From positions 1-64,000 of the forward strand of contig NZ_JAUYNV010000006.1 in the NCBI RefSeq assembly GCF_030698125.1: 64,000 nt of DNA. Reading direction: 5' to 3'. The notes below the pieces were generated by a model that was not told the origin of the DNA, did not search any database, and saw only the letters and a list, made by a program, of their open reading frames with translations. This DNA comes from Methyloversatilis sp. GTDB taxonomy: Bacteria; Pseudomonadota; Gammaproteobacteria; Burkholderiales; Rhodocyclaceae. How positions within the stretch are numbered: the first letter of the stretch is position 1; the number at the start of each line of letters is the position of its first letter. Below, piece after piece: positions 10,134-17,991 of this stretch. The translations under genes and the position numbers were made by a program.

Positions 10134-10736
10134 ATGAATACGTCCCTCGCCTTATCCCTGGCCCGCCGCGTCTGCGTTGCGGCCGCCCTGACGCTGGCTG
10201 CCGGCGTCGCTCACGCGCATGAAGGTCACGGCGCACACGGTCTGGCCGCCGGCCTGGCGCATCCCTTCGCCGGTGTCGATCACCTGCTGGCAATGATCGC
10301 CGTCGGCGTGTGGTCGGCCGCCGCGCTGCGGGGCGCTCAACGCCTGGCCGGCCCGGCCTGGTTCCTGCTCGCGCTGCTGGCCGGTGCCTTCGTCGGCGTG
10401 CAGACCGGCGCCGGTGTGTACATCGAAGCCGGTGTCGCGCTCAGCGTCGCGCTGTTCGGCGTGCTGCTGCTGGCGCGCCGACAACTGCCGGCGGTCGCCG
10501 GTCTTGCGCTGGTTGCCGCAGCCGGTGCGCTGCACGGCGTCGCGCACGGCGCCGAGTGGGCGGCAGGGACGTCCTTCACCGGCTATGCCGCAGGCTTCAT
10601 GCTCGGTTCGGCACTGCTGCACGCCGCCGGTCTCGCAGCGGGTGCTGCGCTGGCGCGCGTGCCGGCCTGGGTGTGGCGCGTGCAGGCGGCCGGGCTCGGC
10701 GCTGCCGGCCTGTTCATGTTTGCGTCGCGCCTCTGA
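10134..10736 (+). CDS. hupE: HupE/UreJ-family nickel permease-like protein
   Basis: 200 residues: signal peptide ending near 'GVAHA', then the HupE signature 'HEGHGAHGLAAGLAHP' and 'GVDHLLAMIAVG', and about six membrane helices. HupE/UreJ proteins are thought to let nickel (or cobalt) into the periplasm or cytoplasm for hydrogenase and urease maturation; the His-rich start fits metal binding. A strong AGGAGGA just upstream fixes the start at 10134. It sits between hoxG and hoxZ, a place where the Ralstonia locus has no such gene, while several rhizobial and photosynthetic bacteria have hupE in their hup operon. Confidence 0.85.
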   Translation: MNTSLALSLARRVCVAAALTLAAGVAHAHEGHGAHGLAAGLAHPFAGVDHLLAMIAVGVWSAAALRGAQRLAGPAWFLLALLAGAFVGVQTGAGVYIEAGVALSVALFGVLLLARRQLPAVAGLALVAAAGALHGVAHGAEWAAGTSFTGYAAGFMLGSALLHAAGLAAGAALARVPAWVWRVQAAGLGAAGLFMFASRL

Positions 10737-10761
10737 AGCAGCCAACCGCGGGAGACCAAAG

Positions 10762-11490
10762 ATGTCCGCCACTACTGAAAAGCTGTCCCACGCCACCGGC
10801 ATCGACGAGGGGGCAGTTGCCCACGGCCGCTCGATCAAGTCGGTCTACGTGTATGAGGCGCCGGTGCGCGTGTGGCACTGGATCAACGCGCTGGCGATCA
10901 CGGTGCTCGCGCTGACCGGCTACTTCATCGCCTCGCCGCTGCCGACGCAGCCGGGCGAAGCCAGCGCCAACTACCTGATGGGCTACATCCGCTTCGCGCA
11001 TTTCGCCGCCGGCTACATTCTCGCGGTCGGCCTGATCGGCCGCACCTACTGGGCCATCGCCGGGAACCATCATGCGCGCGAGTTGTTCTGGGTACCGCTG
11101 TTCACCCGGGCCTACTGGGTCGAGGTGCTGGGCATGCTGAAGTGGTACGCCTTCATCAGTCCGCGTCCCGGCCGCTACGTGGGCCACAACCCGCTGGCGC
11201 GCCTCGCCATGTTCTTCGGCTATCTGATGCTCACGGTGTTCATGATCGTGACCGGCTTCGCGCTGTACGGCGAAGGCTCGCAGATGGGGTCGTGGCAGGA
11301 GCGGATGTTCGGCTGGGTCATCCCGCTGTTCGGTCAGTCGCAGGACGTGCATACCTGGCACCACCTCGGCATGTGGGCGCTGATCGTGTTCATCATCGTG
11401 CATGTCTATGCCGCCATTCGTGAAGACATCATGGGGCGGTCGAGCGTGGTGAGCACGATGATTTCCGGCCACCGCACCTTCAAGGACTGA
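10762..11490 (+). CDS. hoxZ: Ni/Fe-hydrogenase b-type cytochrome subunit
   Basis: 242 residues, HyaC/HupC/HoxZ family. It is a four-helix di-haem cytochrome b that anchors HoxKG to the periplasmic face of the inner membrane and passes electrons to quinone. Haem-ligand His candidates are in 'VRVWHWINALA', 'RFAHFAAGY', 'TWHHLGMW' and 'IIVHVYAAIRED'; the last is the typical C-terminal motif of this family. GGGAGA precedes the ATG at 10762. The protein has an ~25-residue polar N-terminal extension before the family core begins at 'SVYVYEAPVRVWH'. Confidence 0.95.
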   Translation: MSATTEKLSHATGIDEGAVAHGRSIKSVYVYEAPVRVWHWINALAITVLALTGYFIASPLPTQPGEASANYLMGYIRFAHFAAGYILAVGLIGRTYWAIAGNHHARELFWVPLFTRAYWVEVLGMLKWYAFISPRPGRYVGHNPLARLAMFFGYLMLTVFMIVTGFALYGEGSQMGSWQERMFGWVIPLFGQSQDVHTWHHLGMWALIVFIIVHVYAAIREDIMGRSSVVSTMISGHRTFKD

Positions 11491-11494
11491 TGCC

Positions 11495-11941
11495 ATGTCG
11501 GCCGCCGCCTCGCCCGCAGGACGCAGCCCGGCCGACCTGGCAACCACCTCTTCTATTGAAAGCAGGCTCGTTGTGCACCCCGTTGTGTATCCCGTTGTGC
11601 ACCCTTTGCGTCCCGGACGGTCACTGTTGCAACGCGTACCTGCCGGCATTCCGGTGCGTGCGCCGTGGCATCCGGGACGATTTCTTTCGCGCAACTATCT
11701 CGAGCCGCTCGGCCTGTCGCAGAGCGAAGCCGCGCGCGCGCTCGGCATGTCGCGTCGCCGCCTGCACGAAATCGTGCACGGTCAGCGCGCGCTGACGCCC
11801 GACACCGCCATCCGCTGCGCCCTGCTGTTCGGAACCGACGCCGCCTTCTGGCTGGCGCTTCAGTCCGCCTGGGACAGCTTCCACGCCTGGAAGGCGCTGC
11901 GCGCCACGCCCGACGCCACGCTTCCGCGCGGCGTTCACTGA
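11495..11941 (+). CDS. HigA-like XRE-family antitoxin/regulator
   Basis: Up to 148 residues. The core 'WHPGRFLSRNYLEPLGLSQ' followed by a helix-turn-helix 'QSEAARALGMSRRRLHEI' and 'FGTDAAFWLALQSAWD' is the HigA/VapI antitoxin pattern. No HigB-type toxin gene lies next to it, so it may be a solitary regulator. The first ~45 residues are low-complexity and overlap three tandem 12-bp repeats; a later start (for example GTG near 11653) would give a normal HigA length and make the repeats an upstream operator. It sits inside the membrane-bound hydrogenase operon between hoxZ and hoxM, where the Ralstonia order has nothing. Role in hydrogenase control is inference only. Confidence 0.7.
   Translation: MSAAASPAGRSPADLATTSSIESRLVVHPVVYPVVHPLRPGRSLLQRVPAGIPVRAPWHPGRFLSRNYLEPLGLSQSEAARALGMSRRRLHEIVHGQRALTPDTAIRCALLFGTDAAFWLALQSAWDSFHAWKALRATPDATLPRGVH
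11570..11605 (+). repeat. Three tandem 12-bp direct repeats
   Basis: Units GTTGTGCACCCC, GTTGTGTATCCC and GTTGTGCACCCT follow one another without a gap. They encode 'VVHPVVYPVVHP' in the long form of the HigA-like gene, or form an operator-like array if that gene starts downstream. Confidence 0.8.
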
Positions 11942-11964
11942 TTTTTCCGAAGGGAAGTTCGACC

Positions 11965-12663
11965 ATGAACCCGAATCCGTCCGAATGCAGCTGTCACCCA
12001 CCCCGTGACAGCGTCGTCGTGCTCGGCATTGGCAATGTGCTGTGGGCCGACGAAGGGTTCGGCGTGCGCTGCGTCGAGGCATTGCAGCAGCGCTTCGAGT
12101 TCGATTTCGCACCGGAAGAGGGCCCCGAGGTGCAGCTGATCGACGGCGGCACCCAGGGCCTCTACCTGGTGCAGCACGTGCAGGCGGCCGACTGCCTGCT
12201 CATCTTCGATGCCATCGACTATGGCCTCGAGCCGGGCACGCTCAAGTGCATCGCCAACGACGACGTGCCGCGCTTCATGGGCGCCAAGAAGATGAGCCTG
12301 CACCAGACCGGTTTCCAGGAAGTGCTGTTGCTGGCCCAGCTGACCGGGCGGTATCCGCGCGAAGTTCTGCTGATCGGCTGCCAGCCGGAAGAGCTGGAAG
12401 ACTACGGCGGCAGCCTGCGCCCGTCGGTGCGCCGCGCGATGGAACAGGCGCTGGCGCTGGGCCTGGGCGCGCTGCGCCGCTGGGGCGCCCGGCCGGTGCC
12501 GCGCACCACGCCGCTGACCGTGCGCGAGTGCATCACCTTCGCCGAACTCGAACTGGCGCGCTACGAAGATGAGCGTCCGCCGGAAGACGTCGCCTGCCGC
12601 AGCGGCGACGCGCGCTTCTTTCCTGCCGCCGGTGCGGAGGACTCGACTGTGGGCACAGCCTGA
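11965..12663 (+). CDS. hoxM: Hydrogenase maturation endopeptidase (HyaD/HupD/HoxM)
   Basis: 232 residues, peptidase M52 family. It checks nickel insertion into HoxG and then cuts the C-terminal tail after the L2 His. The family start 'VVVLGIGNVLWADEGFGVR' holds the Ni-binding Glu/Asp, 'LIDGGTQGLYL' the second Asp and 'LHQTGFQEVL' the His. It is longer than HybD-type proteases (~165) because of a C-terminal extension of about 50 residues rich in Glu/Asp and Arg. AAGGGAAG precedes the ATG. Next gene hoxL starts 2 bp after the stop. Confidence 0.95.
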   Translation: MNPNPSECSCHPPRDSVVVLGIGNVLWADEGFGVRCVEALQQRFEFDFAPEEGPEVQLIDGGTQGLYLVQHVQAADCLLIFDAIDYGLEPGTLKCIANDDVPRFMGAKKMSLHQTGFQEVLLLAQLTGRYPREVLLIGCQPEELEDYGGSLRPSVRRAMEQALALGLGALRRWGARPVPRTTPLTVRECITFAELELARYEDERPPEDVACRSGDARFFPAAGAEDSTVGTA

Positions 12664-12665
12664 TC

Positions 12666-13031
12666 ATGTGCCTGGGCATACCGATGCAGGTGACCGCCGT
12701 CGAGCCGGGCCATGCGCGCTGCGCGGGCCGGTTGGGTGAACGCCGCGTGCGCAGTGCGCTGGTCGGTGAGGTGGCCGTCGGCGACTGGCTGCTGGTGTTC
12801 CTCGACAGCGCGCAGGAACGCATTTCGGTCGAGCGGGCGCGTGAGGTCGACGCCACGCTGGACCTGATAGAAGCCGTCATGCAGGGCGAAGCCGGCGACG
12901 GCAACGCCGCCTTTGCGCTGCCGTCGGCGATGAGCAGCGAACAACTGCGGGCCCTGTCCGGCGCCCGCGCCGAAGTGCCCGACATGTCGCAGGAAGACTC
13001 GCAGGACAACTCGCAGGGAGAAATCGCATGA
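12666..13031 (+). CDS. hoxL: HypC-family chaperone specific for HoxG (HoxL/HupF)
   Basis: 121 residues beginning 'MCLGIPMQV', the HypC-family N terminus whose Cys2 binds the iron of the nascent cofactor and the large subunit. It is one of two HypC homologues in the locus; position next to hoxM-hoxO matches HoxL/HupF, the partner dedicated to the membrane-bound enzyme. The C-terminal ~45 residues beyond the HypC core are polar and end in a Gln/Asp/Ser-rich stretch. Its stop overlaps the next start (ATGA, 13028-13031). Confidence 0.9.
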   Translation: MCLGIPMQVTAVEPGHARCAGRLGERRVRSALVGEVAVGDWLLVFLDSAQERISVERAREVDATLDLIEAVMQGEAGDGNAAFALPSAMSSEQLRALSGARAEVPDMSQEDSQDNSQGEIA

Positions 13032-13522
13032 GCATCGAAACCGCATCATCCGAAGCAGTCGTCACGCTGCCGGTCGCCGCACCGGCTGCCGTGTCGCCGC
13101 TGATCGAGCGCCTGGTCAGCGCACACGGCGCGACCTGGCTCACCAGCGACAACGTCGCCGACTGGGCGGCTGGCGGCGGCGACCGCGTCATCCTGCTGGC
13201 CGGCGACCCGGTGCGCTTCCCCGAGGCGCTGGATCTCGCCGTCGTGCTGCCCGAACTGCGTCAGCACTTCGCGCAGCGCTTCGTCGTCGGCGTCGCCACG
13301 CGCGAACACGAAGACGCAATCGCCAGACGTTACGGCGCGATCCGCTGGCCGGCGCTGGTGTTCGTGCGCGACGGCCAGTACGTCACCGTGCTGTCCGGCA
13401 TGCTCGACTGGCAGGTCTATGTCGAGCGCGTCGGCGAAGCGATCGCGATGCCTGCGTCGCGCGCGCCCACCATCGGCATTCCGGTGCGCCATGGCAGCGC
13501 ATCCGATTCGTCCTGTCACTGA
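13028..13522 (+). CDS. hoxO: Hydrogenase chaperone HyaE/HupG/HoxO
   Basis: 164 residues with a thioredoxin-like fold but without a CxxC pair. The core 'VILLAGDPVRFPEALDLAVVLPEL' and 'YGAIRWPALVFVRDGQYV' match the HyaE/HoxO family, which binds the signal peptide region of the small subunit and protects HoxK during FeS assembly and Tat export. Translationally coupled to hoxL by a 4-bp overlap and followed 14 bp later by hoxQ. Confidence 0.9.
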   Translation: MSIETASSEAVVTLPVAAPAAVSPLIERLVSAHGATWLTSDNVADWAAGGGDRVILLAGDPVRFPEALDLAVVLPELRQHFAQRFVVGVATREHEDAIARRYGAIRWPALVFVRDGQYVTVLSGMLDWQVYVERVGEAIAMPASRAPTIGIPVRHGSASDSSCH

Positions 13523-13536
13523 ACGGAGTACGGCAC

Positions 13537-14412
13537 GTGAAAGAATTTCCCGCATTTCCCATTCCGGTTGCCGTCATCGGCCCCGGCACCCAGGTCGAAG
13601 ACGAAGCGCTGCACTACCTCAACATGCCGCAGGGCATGGAAACCTTCCGCCCGCCCATCCTGCCCGAGCCGGAAGAGCTGGTCGGCCACGAACAGGCCCA
13701 TCTGGCGCTGCGCGACGTGCTGGCCTGCCTGGGCGCGACGCGCACCGACGGGCACAACCGCAGCATCGACCTGACCCGGCTGCCGCCGGAGGACCTGAAA
13801 CTGATCAACCAGGTCATGGGCGAAGGCGAGGTCAGCGCGCAGGTACGTGCCGACGACGATGCCGGCCGCCACGTCGCGGTGCAGGAATCGGTGTTCGCCG
13901 GCGTCTGGCGCGTCATCGTCAGCGACGGCGGCAGGGTCGTGTCCGACACCATGGAGGTGGGGGCCATTCCGCAGGTACTGCGTACCTCCGCCACCGAAGA
14001 CCTGTGGATCACCGCGCCGCGCTGGCAGGGCGCGCTGCCGCCCAATGTGCAGAACGCGCCGGCGCTGCTGGCCGAGATCGAGGACCAGTGGCGCGCGTGG
14101 AAGCCGGGCACGCCGGCGCACGTCGTGAATCTGACGCTGCTGCCGATGTCGAATGAGGACATCGGCTTCATGGACCACCACCTCGGCACCGGCCGTGTAC
14201 TCATCCTGTCGCGCGGCTACGGCAACTGCCGCATCACCAACACGTGCGTGCCCAACACCTGGCGTGTCGTGTATTACAACTCGCAGGACGTGGTCATCCT
14301 GAACACGGTCGAAGTGAGCGCGCTGCCGGAAGTCGCGATGGCGGCGAAGGAAGATCTGGAAGACTCGTTCGAACGCCTGACCGAAGTGCTCGCCTGGGTG
14401 GAGGGCGACTGA
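13537..14412 (+). CDS. hoxQ: Hydrogenase expression/formation protein HyaF/HupH/HoxQ
   Basis: 291 residues with a GTG start at 13537 preceded by CGGAG. The HupH/HyaF C-terminal pattern is clear: 'YGNCRITNTCVPNTWRVVYYNS' is shortened here to its key part 'NCRITNTCVPNTWRV', followed by 'NTVEVSALPEVAMAA'. With HoxO, this family chaperones the small subunit of O2-tolerant enzymes. It sits in the conserved order between hoxO and the rubredoxin gene. Confidence 0.92.
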   Translation: MKEFPAFPIPVAVIGPGTQVEDEALHYLNMPQGMETFRPPILPEPEELVGHEQAHLALRDVLACLGATRTDGHNRSIDLTRLPPEDLKLINQVMGEGEVSAQVRADDDAGRHVAVQESVFAGVWRVIVSDGGRVVSDTMEVGAIPQVLRTSATEDLWITAPRWQGALPPNVQNAPALLAEIEDQWRAWKPGTPAHVVNLTLLPMSNEDIGFMDHHLGTGRVLILSRGYGNCRITNTCVPNTWRVVYYNSQDVVILNTVEVSALPEVAMAAKEDLEDSFERLTEVLAWVEGD

Positions 14413-14414
14413 TC

Positions 14415-14636
14415 ATGTCGGCCACTGTGCGTTTCGAAGGCAGCTATCTCGGCGACGCCGGCAAGTTGCCGGACAATGCGAAGCTCGAATGCAAGATCTG
14501 CTGGTGGGTGTATGACCCGCAGCAGGGCGACCCGGTGTGGCAGATCACGCCGGGCACCGCGTTCACCGACCTGCCGTCGCACTGGCGCTGCCCGCAGTGC
14601 GACGGCGATGCCGACCAGTTCATGGTCATTGATTGA
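14415..14636 (+). CDS. hoxR: Rubredoxin-like hydrogenase accessory protein HoxR/HupI
   Basis: 73 residues carrying two rubredoxin iron knuckles, 'CKICWWVYDP' and 'RCPQCDGDADQF', with the typical 'W.ITPGTAFTDLP' loop between them. HoxR/HupI is needed for active membrane-bound hydrogenase in air, probably by keeping or forming the special proximal cluster. Start ATG 14415, 2 bp after hoxQ; the longer in-frame opening from 14244 lies inside hoxQ and is rejected. Confidence 0.93.
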   Translation: MSATVRFEGSYLGDAGKLPDNAKLECKICWWVYDPQQGDPVWQITPGTAFTDLPSHWRCPQCDGDADQFMVID

Positions 14637-14654
14637 GACTGCCGCGCAGCCAAT

Positions 14655-15158
14655 ATGACCGACCCGATGCTCGCCCACCGCATCAGCGCCCTCGAAGCGC
14701 TGTTCCGCCAGATCGCCGACACCCGCATGGCCGGGCTGCCGATCGTGAACGCGGCGCTGTGCGTCGAGACGGTGGGTTTCGAGCCCTTTGCGTCGGAGCC
14801 GGATCTGCCGGCGGCGGCCAGCGGCGTGCTGGTGACGCCCTGGTTCATGAATCTGGTGCGCCTGCCGCTGGCGCGCGAGGACGAGCTCGGCCGCGTCGGC
14901 GTCACGCGCCGGCTGGCGGTCGGGCGCGAGCACTTCGACTTCATCGGCGCGCACGAAGCGGCCATCGGCACCTTCGACGCCTGTTCGCTGTTTTCGCCGA
15001 TGTTCGATTTCGCGTCGCAGGACACCGCCGTCGCCACCGCGCAGGCGGTGCTGGCACGGCTGCGCGAACCGCTGCCCGACGTGGCGATGGATGCGGCGGA
15101 ACAGCCCGAACGCCCGGCCCGCCGCGGCTTCCTGTTCGGCCGGAGCCGCACGCCATGA
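14655..15158 (+). CDS. hoxT: [NiFe]-hydrogenase assembly chaperone HybE/HupJ/HoxT
   Basis: 167 residues. The HybE-family core 'MAGLPIVNAALCVETVGFEPF', 'VLVTPWFMNLVRLPL' and 'REHFDFIGAHEAAIGTFDACSLFSPM' (key part 'GTFDACSLFSPM') is complete. HybE-type proteins bind small and large subunits to prevent export before maturation. The C-terminal tail is Arg/Pro-rich. Its stop overlaps hoxV by 4 bp (ATGA at 15155-15158). Confidence 0.92.
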   Translation: MTDPMLAHRISALEALFRQIADTRMAGLPIVNAALCVETVGFEPFASEPDLPAAASGVLVTPWFMNLVRLPLAREDELGRVGVTRRLAVGREHFDFIGAHEAAIGTFDACSLFSPMFDFASQDTAVATAQAVLARLREPLPDVAMDAAEQPERPARRGFLFGRSRTP

Positions 15159-16246
15159 TGTCGCTCGATGCACTGGCCGGCGTGCTGCGCGTGCAACCGG
15201 GTGCTCGACGCCCGGCCGCGCTGGGCGGCCAGCGTCCGGACTGGGCGGCGCGCCTCGCCGTCGGTCGCCCGGCACAGTCGCTGCCCGACCTGCTCGGTGC
15301 CGTGTTCAGCCTGTGCAGTCACGCGCACCGGTTGTGCGCGCGGTCTGCGGTAGAGGCTGCGCGCGGTATTGATGCGCCGCGGCCGGACACACTGCGCAGC
15401 GAAACCCTGCGCGAACACCTGCGCCGCGTGCTGCTCGACTGGCCGGCGCTGCGGGCGGCGGAACCGTCGACCGACGCGCAGCGCGCGCTGGCCACCTGTC
15501 CGGCACTGCGTGCCGGCGGCCGCGACGACGCGTGTGCCGACAACATGCCGGACTGGATCGAACACCATCTGCTCGGCATGGCGCCAGCGCACTGGCTGGC
15601 CGCCTTCGAGCGCGCGCCGGAGCAGGCCTTCGCCGACTGGCGCGATGCTGCGCCGTCCTGGCTGGCTCGTTTGCTGCGCGACAGCGCGGCGCTGGCCGAC
15701 GCGCCGCTCGCCGCAGCGGCGCCGCTGCACGTCCACGCCAGTGAAGCGGCGCTGCGCGCACTCGCCGCCGCGATGACGGCTGACCCGGCCTTCACCCGTC
15801 GCCCGCGCATCGACGGCGCCTGTGCCGAAACCGGCTGCTGGACGCGGCTGGCCGATGACACCATGCCGGTATCCGTGTCCGGCCGTTTCGCCGCGCGGCT
15901 GGCCGAACTGGTGCGCCTCGCGCTGCCCGGCGGCGAGCGCCGCCTGCGCAGCGGTCGTCTCGCGCTGGCGCCGGGCGAGGGGCTGGCGTGGGCGGAAATG
16001 GCGCGCGGCCTGCTGGTGCATCACGTGCAGCTCGACGGCCGCGGCGACGACGCGCGCATCGACGCCTGTCATGTGCTGGCGCCGACCGAATGGAATTTCG
16101 ATGCCGACGGCGCAGTGGCCGCCGCAATCGAGAAGCTGGGCCCGGCAGAACCCGATTGCGCGCGCCGCGTCGCATTGCTGATGGCGGCATACGACCCCTG
16201 CGTGCGCTACGAGGTGGCCGGCGCCGCGGAGCTGGCCCATGCATGA
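15155..16246 (+). CDS. hoxV: Hydrogenase maturation scaffold HoxV/HupK
   Basis: 363 residues, HupK family, a relative of hydrogenase large subunits thought to hold the Fe(CN)2CO unit for transfer to HoxG. The C-terminal half shows the degenerate large-subunit features 'CHVLAPTEWNFDADGAV' and 'AAYDPCVRYEV', where a single Cys remains of the L2 pair. The N-terminal half is poorly conserved and Ala/Arg-rich. It overlaps hypA by 8 bp. Confidence 0.88.
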   Translation: MMSLDALAGVLRVQPGARRPAALGGQRPDWAARLAVGRPAQSLPDLLGAVFSLCSHAHRLCARSAVEAARGIDAPRPDTLRSETLREHLRRVLLDWPALRAAEPSTDAQRALATCPALRAGGRDDACADNMPDWIEHHLLGMAPAHWLAAFERAPEQAFADWRDAAPSWLARLLRDSAALADAPLAAAAPLHVHASEAALRALAAAMTADPAFTRRPRIDGACAETGCWTRLADDTMPVSVSGRFAARLAELVRLALPGGERRLRSGRLALAPGEGLAWAEMARGLLVHHVQLDGRGDDARIDACHVLAPTEWNFDADGAVAAAIEKLGPAEPDCARRVALLMAAYDPCVRYEVAGAAELAHA

Positions 16247-16583
16247 AGCCAGTCTGGCCGGCGGCATCCTGCAGCTGGTCGAACGCACTGCCGAACGCGA
16301 GCGCTTCGTCCGCGTCACGCATCTGCGGCTGGAGGCCGGGCAGCTGGCGGGCGTCGAGTCGCGCGCGCTGCGCTTCGCGCTCGAAGCCATCGCGCCCGGC
16401 ACGCTGCTCGACGGCGCGTTGATCGACATCGACGAACCGCCGGGTCAGGCTTGGTGCATGGACTGCAGCCTCACCGTGCAGATCACGCAGCGCGGCGATG
16501 CCTGTGCGCACTGCGGCGGCTACCGCCTGCAGCCGACCGGCGGCACCGAACTGAAGGTGATCGACATGCAGGTCGAGGATTGA
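16239..16583 (+). CDS. hypA: Hydrogenase nickel incorporation protein HypA
   Basis: 114 residues. The N-terminal 'MHEASLAGGI' provides His2 for nickel, and the zinc site is formed by 'CMDC' and 'CAHC'. HypA receives nickel from or with HypB and delivers it to the hydrogenase large subunits. Length matches the family. It is separated from hypB by a 451-bp repeat-filled gap, which interrupts the otherwise compact hyp series. Confidence 0.96.
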   Translation: MHEASLAGGILQLVERTAERERFVRVTHLRLEAGQLAGVESRALRFALEAIAPGTLLDGALIDIDEPPGQAWCMDCSLTVQITQRGDACAHCGGYRLQPTGGTELKVIDMQVED

Positions 16584-17034
16584 AGTGCGGGTGCGGAGGC
16601 CCTATCGCGGGCAGGGCCCGCTCCGGGGGTGGGGCGGGCAGAAAGGAACAGGTGTTTTGGGTGAATGCGCATGAGCTTCTCCGTGTGCGGTTTCTCAATC
16701 CCTCTCCCGCATCAGCGGGAGAGGGTGGCGCGCAGCGACGGGTGAGGGCTGCGGCGTTTGCTCCCTCACCCCCGGCCCCTCTCCCGCTGATGCGGGCGAG
16801 GGGAGAAGGGCGATGCGGTGGTGGGGTGGAACGGTTTTCGCAGGAGCCTGCCCCGCAGGCGATTCGGTGGTGGATGAACGCAGGCGCGGATTCGGAGGCC
16901 CTATCGCGGGCAGGGCCCGCTCCTGCGAAGGGCGATGTGGCGGTGGGTTCACAGATCGACATGCCGGAGGACGACGCGGCGGTGGCAGGAATGGATCACC
17001 CGGCACAGACCGGGTAACGAAGGAGGAGATCGAT
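16584..17034. repeat. REP/BIME-like repeat cluster between hypA and hypB
   Basis: No gene. A 30-bp unit (starting GGAGGCCCTATCGCGGGC) occurs at 16595-16624 and identically at 16894-16923; it resembles proteobacterial REP sequences (GCGGGCAGGGCCCGCTCC core). An inverted partner TTCGCAGGAGC at 16837-16847 pairs with GCTCCTGCGAA at 16919-16929. Two further hairpins share the CCTCTCCCGC arm: 16700-16725 (perfect 11-bp stem) and 16776-16803. These would fold strongly in RNA and could attenuate or stabilise parts of the operon message. Confidence 0.85.
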
Positions 17035-17991
17035 ATGTGTGTAGTCTGCGGATGTGCCGACAGCGGCGACAAGGGCGTGACGATGGAAGGCGGTGCCGGC
17101 CATCACCATTCTCATCACGGCCACGCCTACATGCCGGCCGCGCGTCGGACGAAGCCGGCGCGGCATGAGACGGCGCATGTGGCCGTCGACCCTTCCAGCG
17201 GCGACCTGCATTTCGGCGCTGGTGCGGCGAAGGTGTCGGTGCCCGGCATGAGCCAGGCGCGCGCGATACGGCTCGAAACCGACATCCTTGGCGAGAACGA
17301 CCGCGTGGCCGCGCAGAACCGCGCGCAGTTTGCGGCGCACGGCGTGACCGCGCTGAATTTCGTGTCCAGCCCCGGCTCCGGCAAGACCACGCTGTTGTGC
17401 GCCACCATCGAGGCGCTGAAGACGCGGGCGCCCGGCCTGCGGGTGGCGGTGATCGAGGGCGACCAGCAGACTTCGTTCGACGCCGACCGCATCCGCGCCA
17501 CCGGCGCGCCGGCGCTGCAGGTGAACACCGGCAAGGGCTGCCACCTCGACGCGCCGATGGTGGCCGAAGCCTTTGCCCGCCTGCATCGCCACGCTGCCGG
17601 CCACGGCGACAGTCGCAGCCTGCTGTTCATCGAGAACGTCGGCAACCTCGTGTGCCCGGCGATGTGGGATCTGGGCGAAGCCGCCAAGGTGGCCATCCTG
17701 TCGGTGACCGAGGGCGAGGACAAGCCGCTGAAGTACCCGGACATGTTCGCCGCCAGCACGTTGATGCTGGTGAACAAGATCGACCTGCTGCCCCATGTGA
17801 ATTTCGACGTCGAGCGCTGCATCGCCTTCGCGCGCCGCGTCAATCCGGCCATCGAAGTCATCCGCGTGTCGGCCACCACCGGCGAGGGCATGGGCGACTG
17901 GCTGGCGTGGATGGCGTCACGGCTGACGAGCGACGCGGTGGCCGGGCTGCGGGCAGGGCTCGACGACATCGTGCGGAGCGTCGCCTCATGA
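17035..17991 (+). CDS. hypB: Hydrogenase nickel incorporation GTPase HypB
   Basis: 318 residues. The N terminus 'MCVVCGC' is the high-affinity nickel site, followed by a His-rich stretch 'GHHHSHHGH' (residues 22-30) for nickel storage. The GTPase has P-loop 'SSPGSGKTT' (about 111-119), the metal-site motif 'GKGCHLDA', '[10 protein letters not shown]' and the base-recognition 'NKIDLL'. GTP hydrolysis drives nickel delivery with HypA. AAGGAGGAG at 17020 marks the start; the open frame upstream runs through REP repeats and is not coding. ATGA overlap with hypF. Confidence 0.97.
   Translation: MCVVCGCADSGDKGVTMEGGAGHHHSHHGHAYMPAARRTKPARHETAHVAVDPSSGDLHFGAGAAKVSVPGMSQARAIRLETDILGENDRVAAQNRAQFAAHGVTALNFVSSPGSGKTTLLCATIEALKTRAPGLRVAVIEGDQQTSFDADRIRATGAPALQVNTGKGCHLDAPMVAEAFARLHRHAAGHGDSRSLLFIENVGNLVCPAMWDLGEAAKVAILSVTEGEDKPLKYPDMFAASTLMLVNKIDLLPHVNFDVERCIAFARRVNPAIEVIRVSATTGEGMGDWLAWMASRLTSDAVAGLRAGLDDIVRSVAS

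Noticed and set aside
11570-11605. Tandem repeats as a CRISPR array
   Set aside because: Units are 12 bp with no spacers and no cas genes in the window.
16813-17034. In-frame N-terminal extension of HypB
   Set aside because: It translates REP repeats; the strong AAGGAGGAG at 17020 and the 'MCVVCGC' family start place the gene at 17035.
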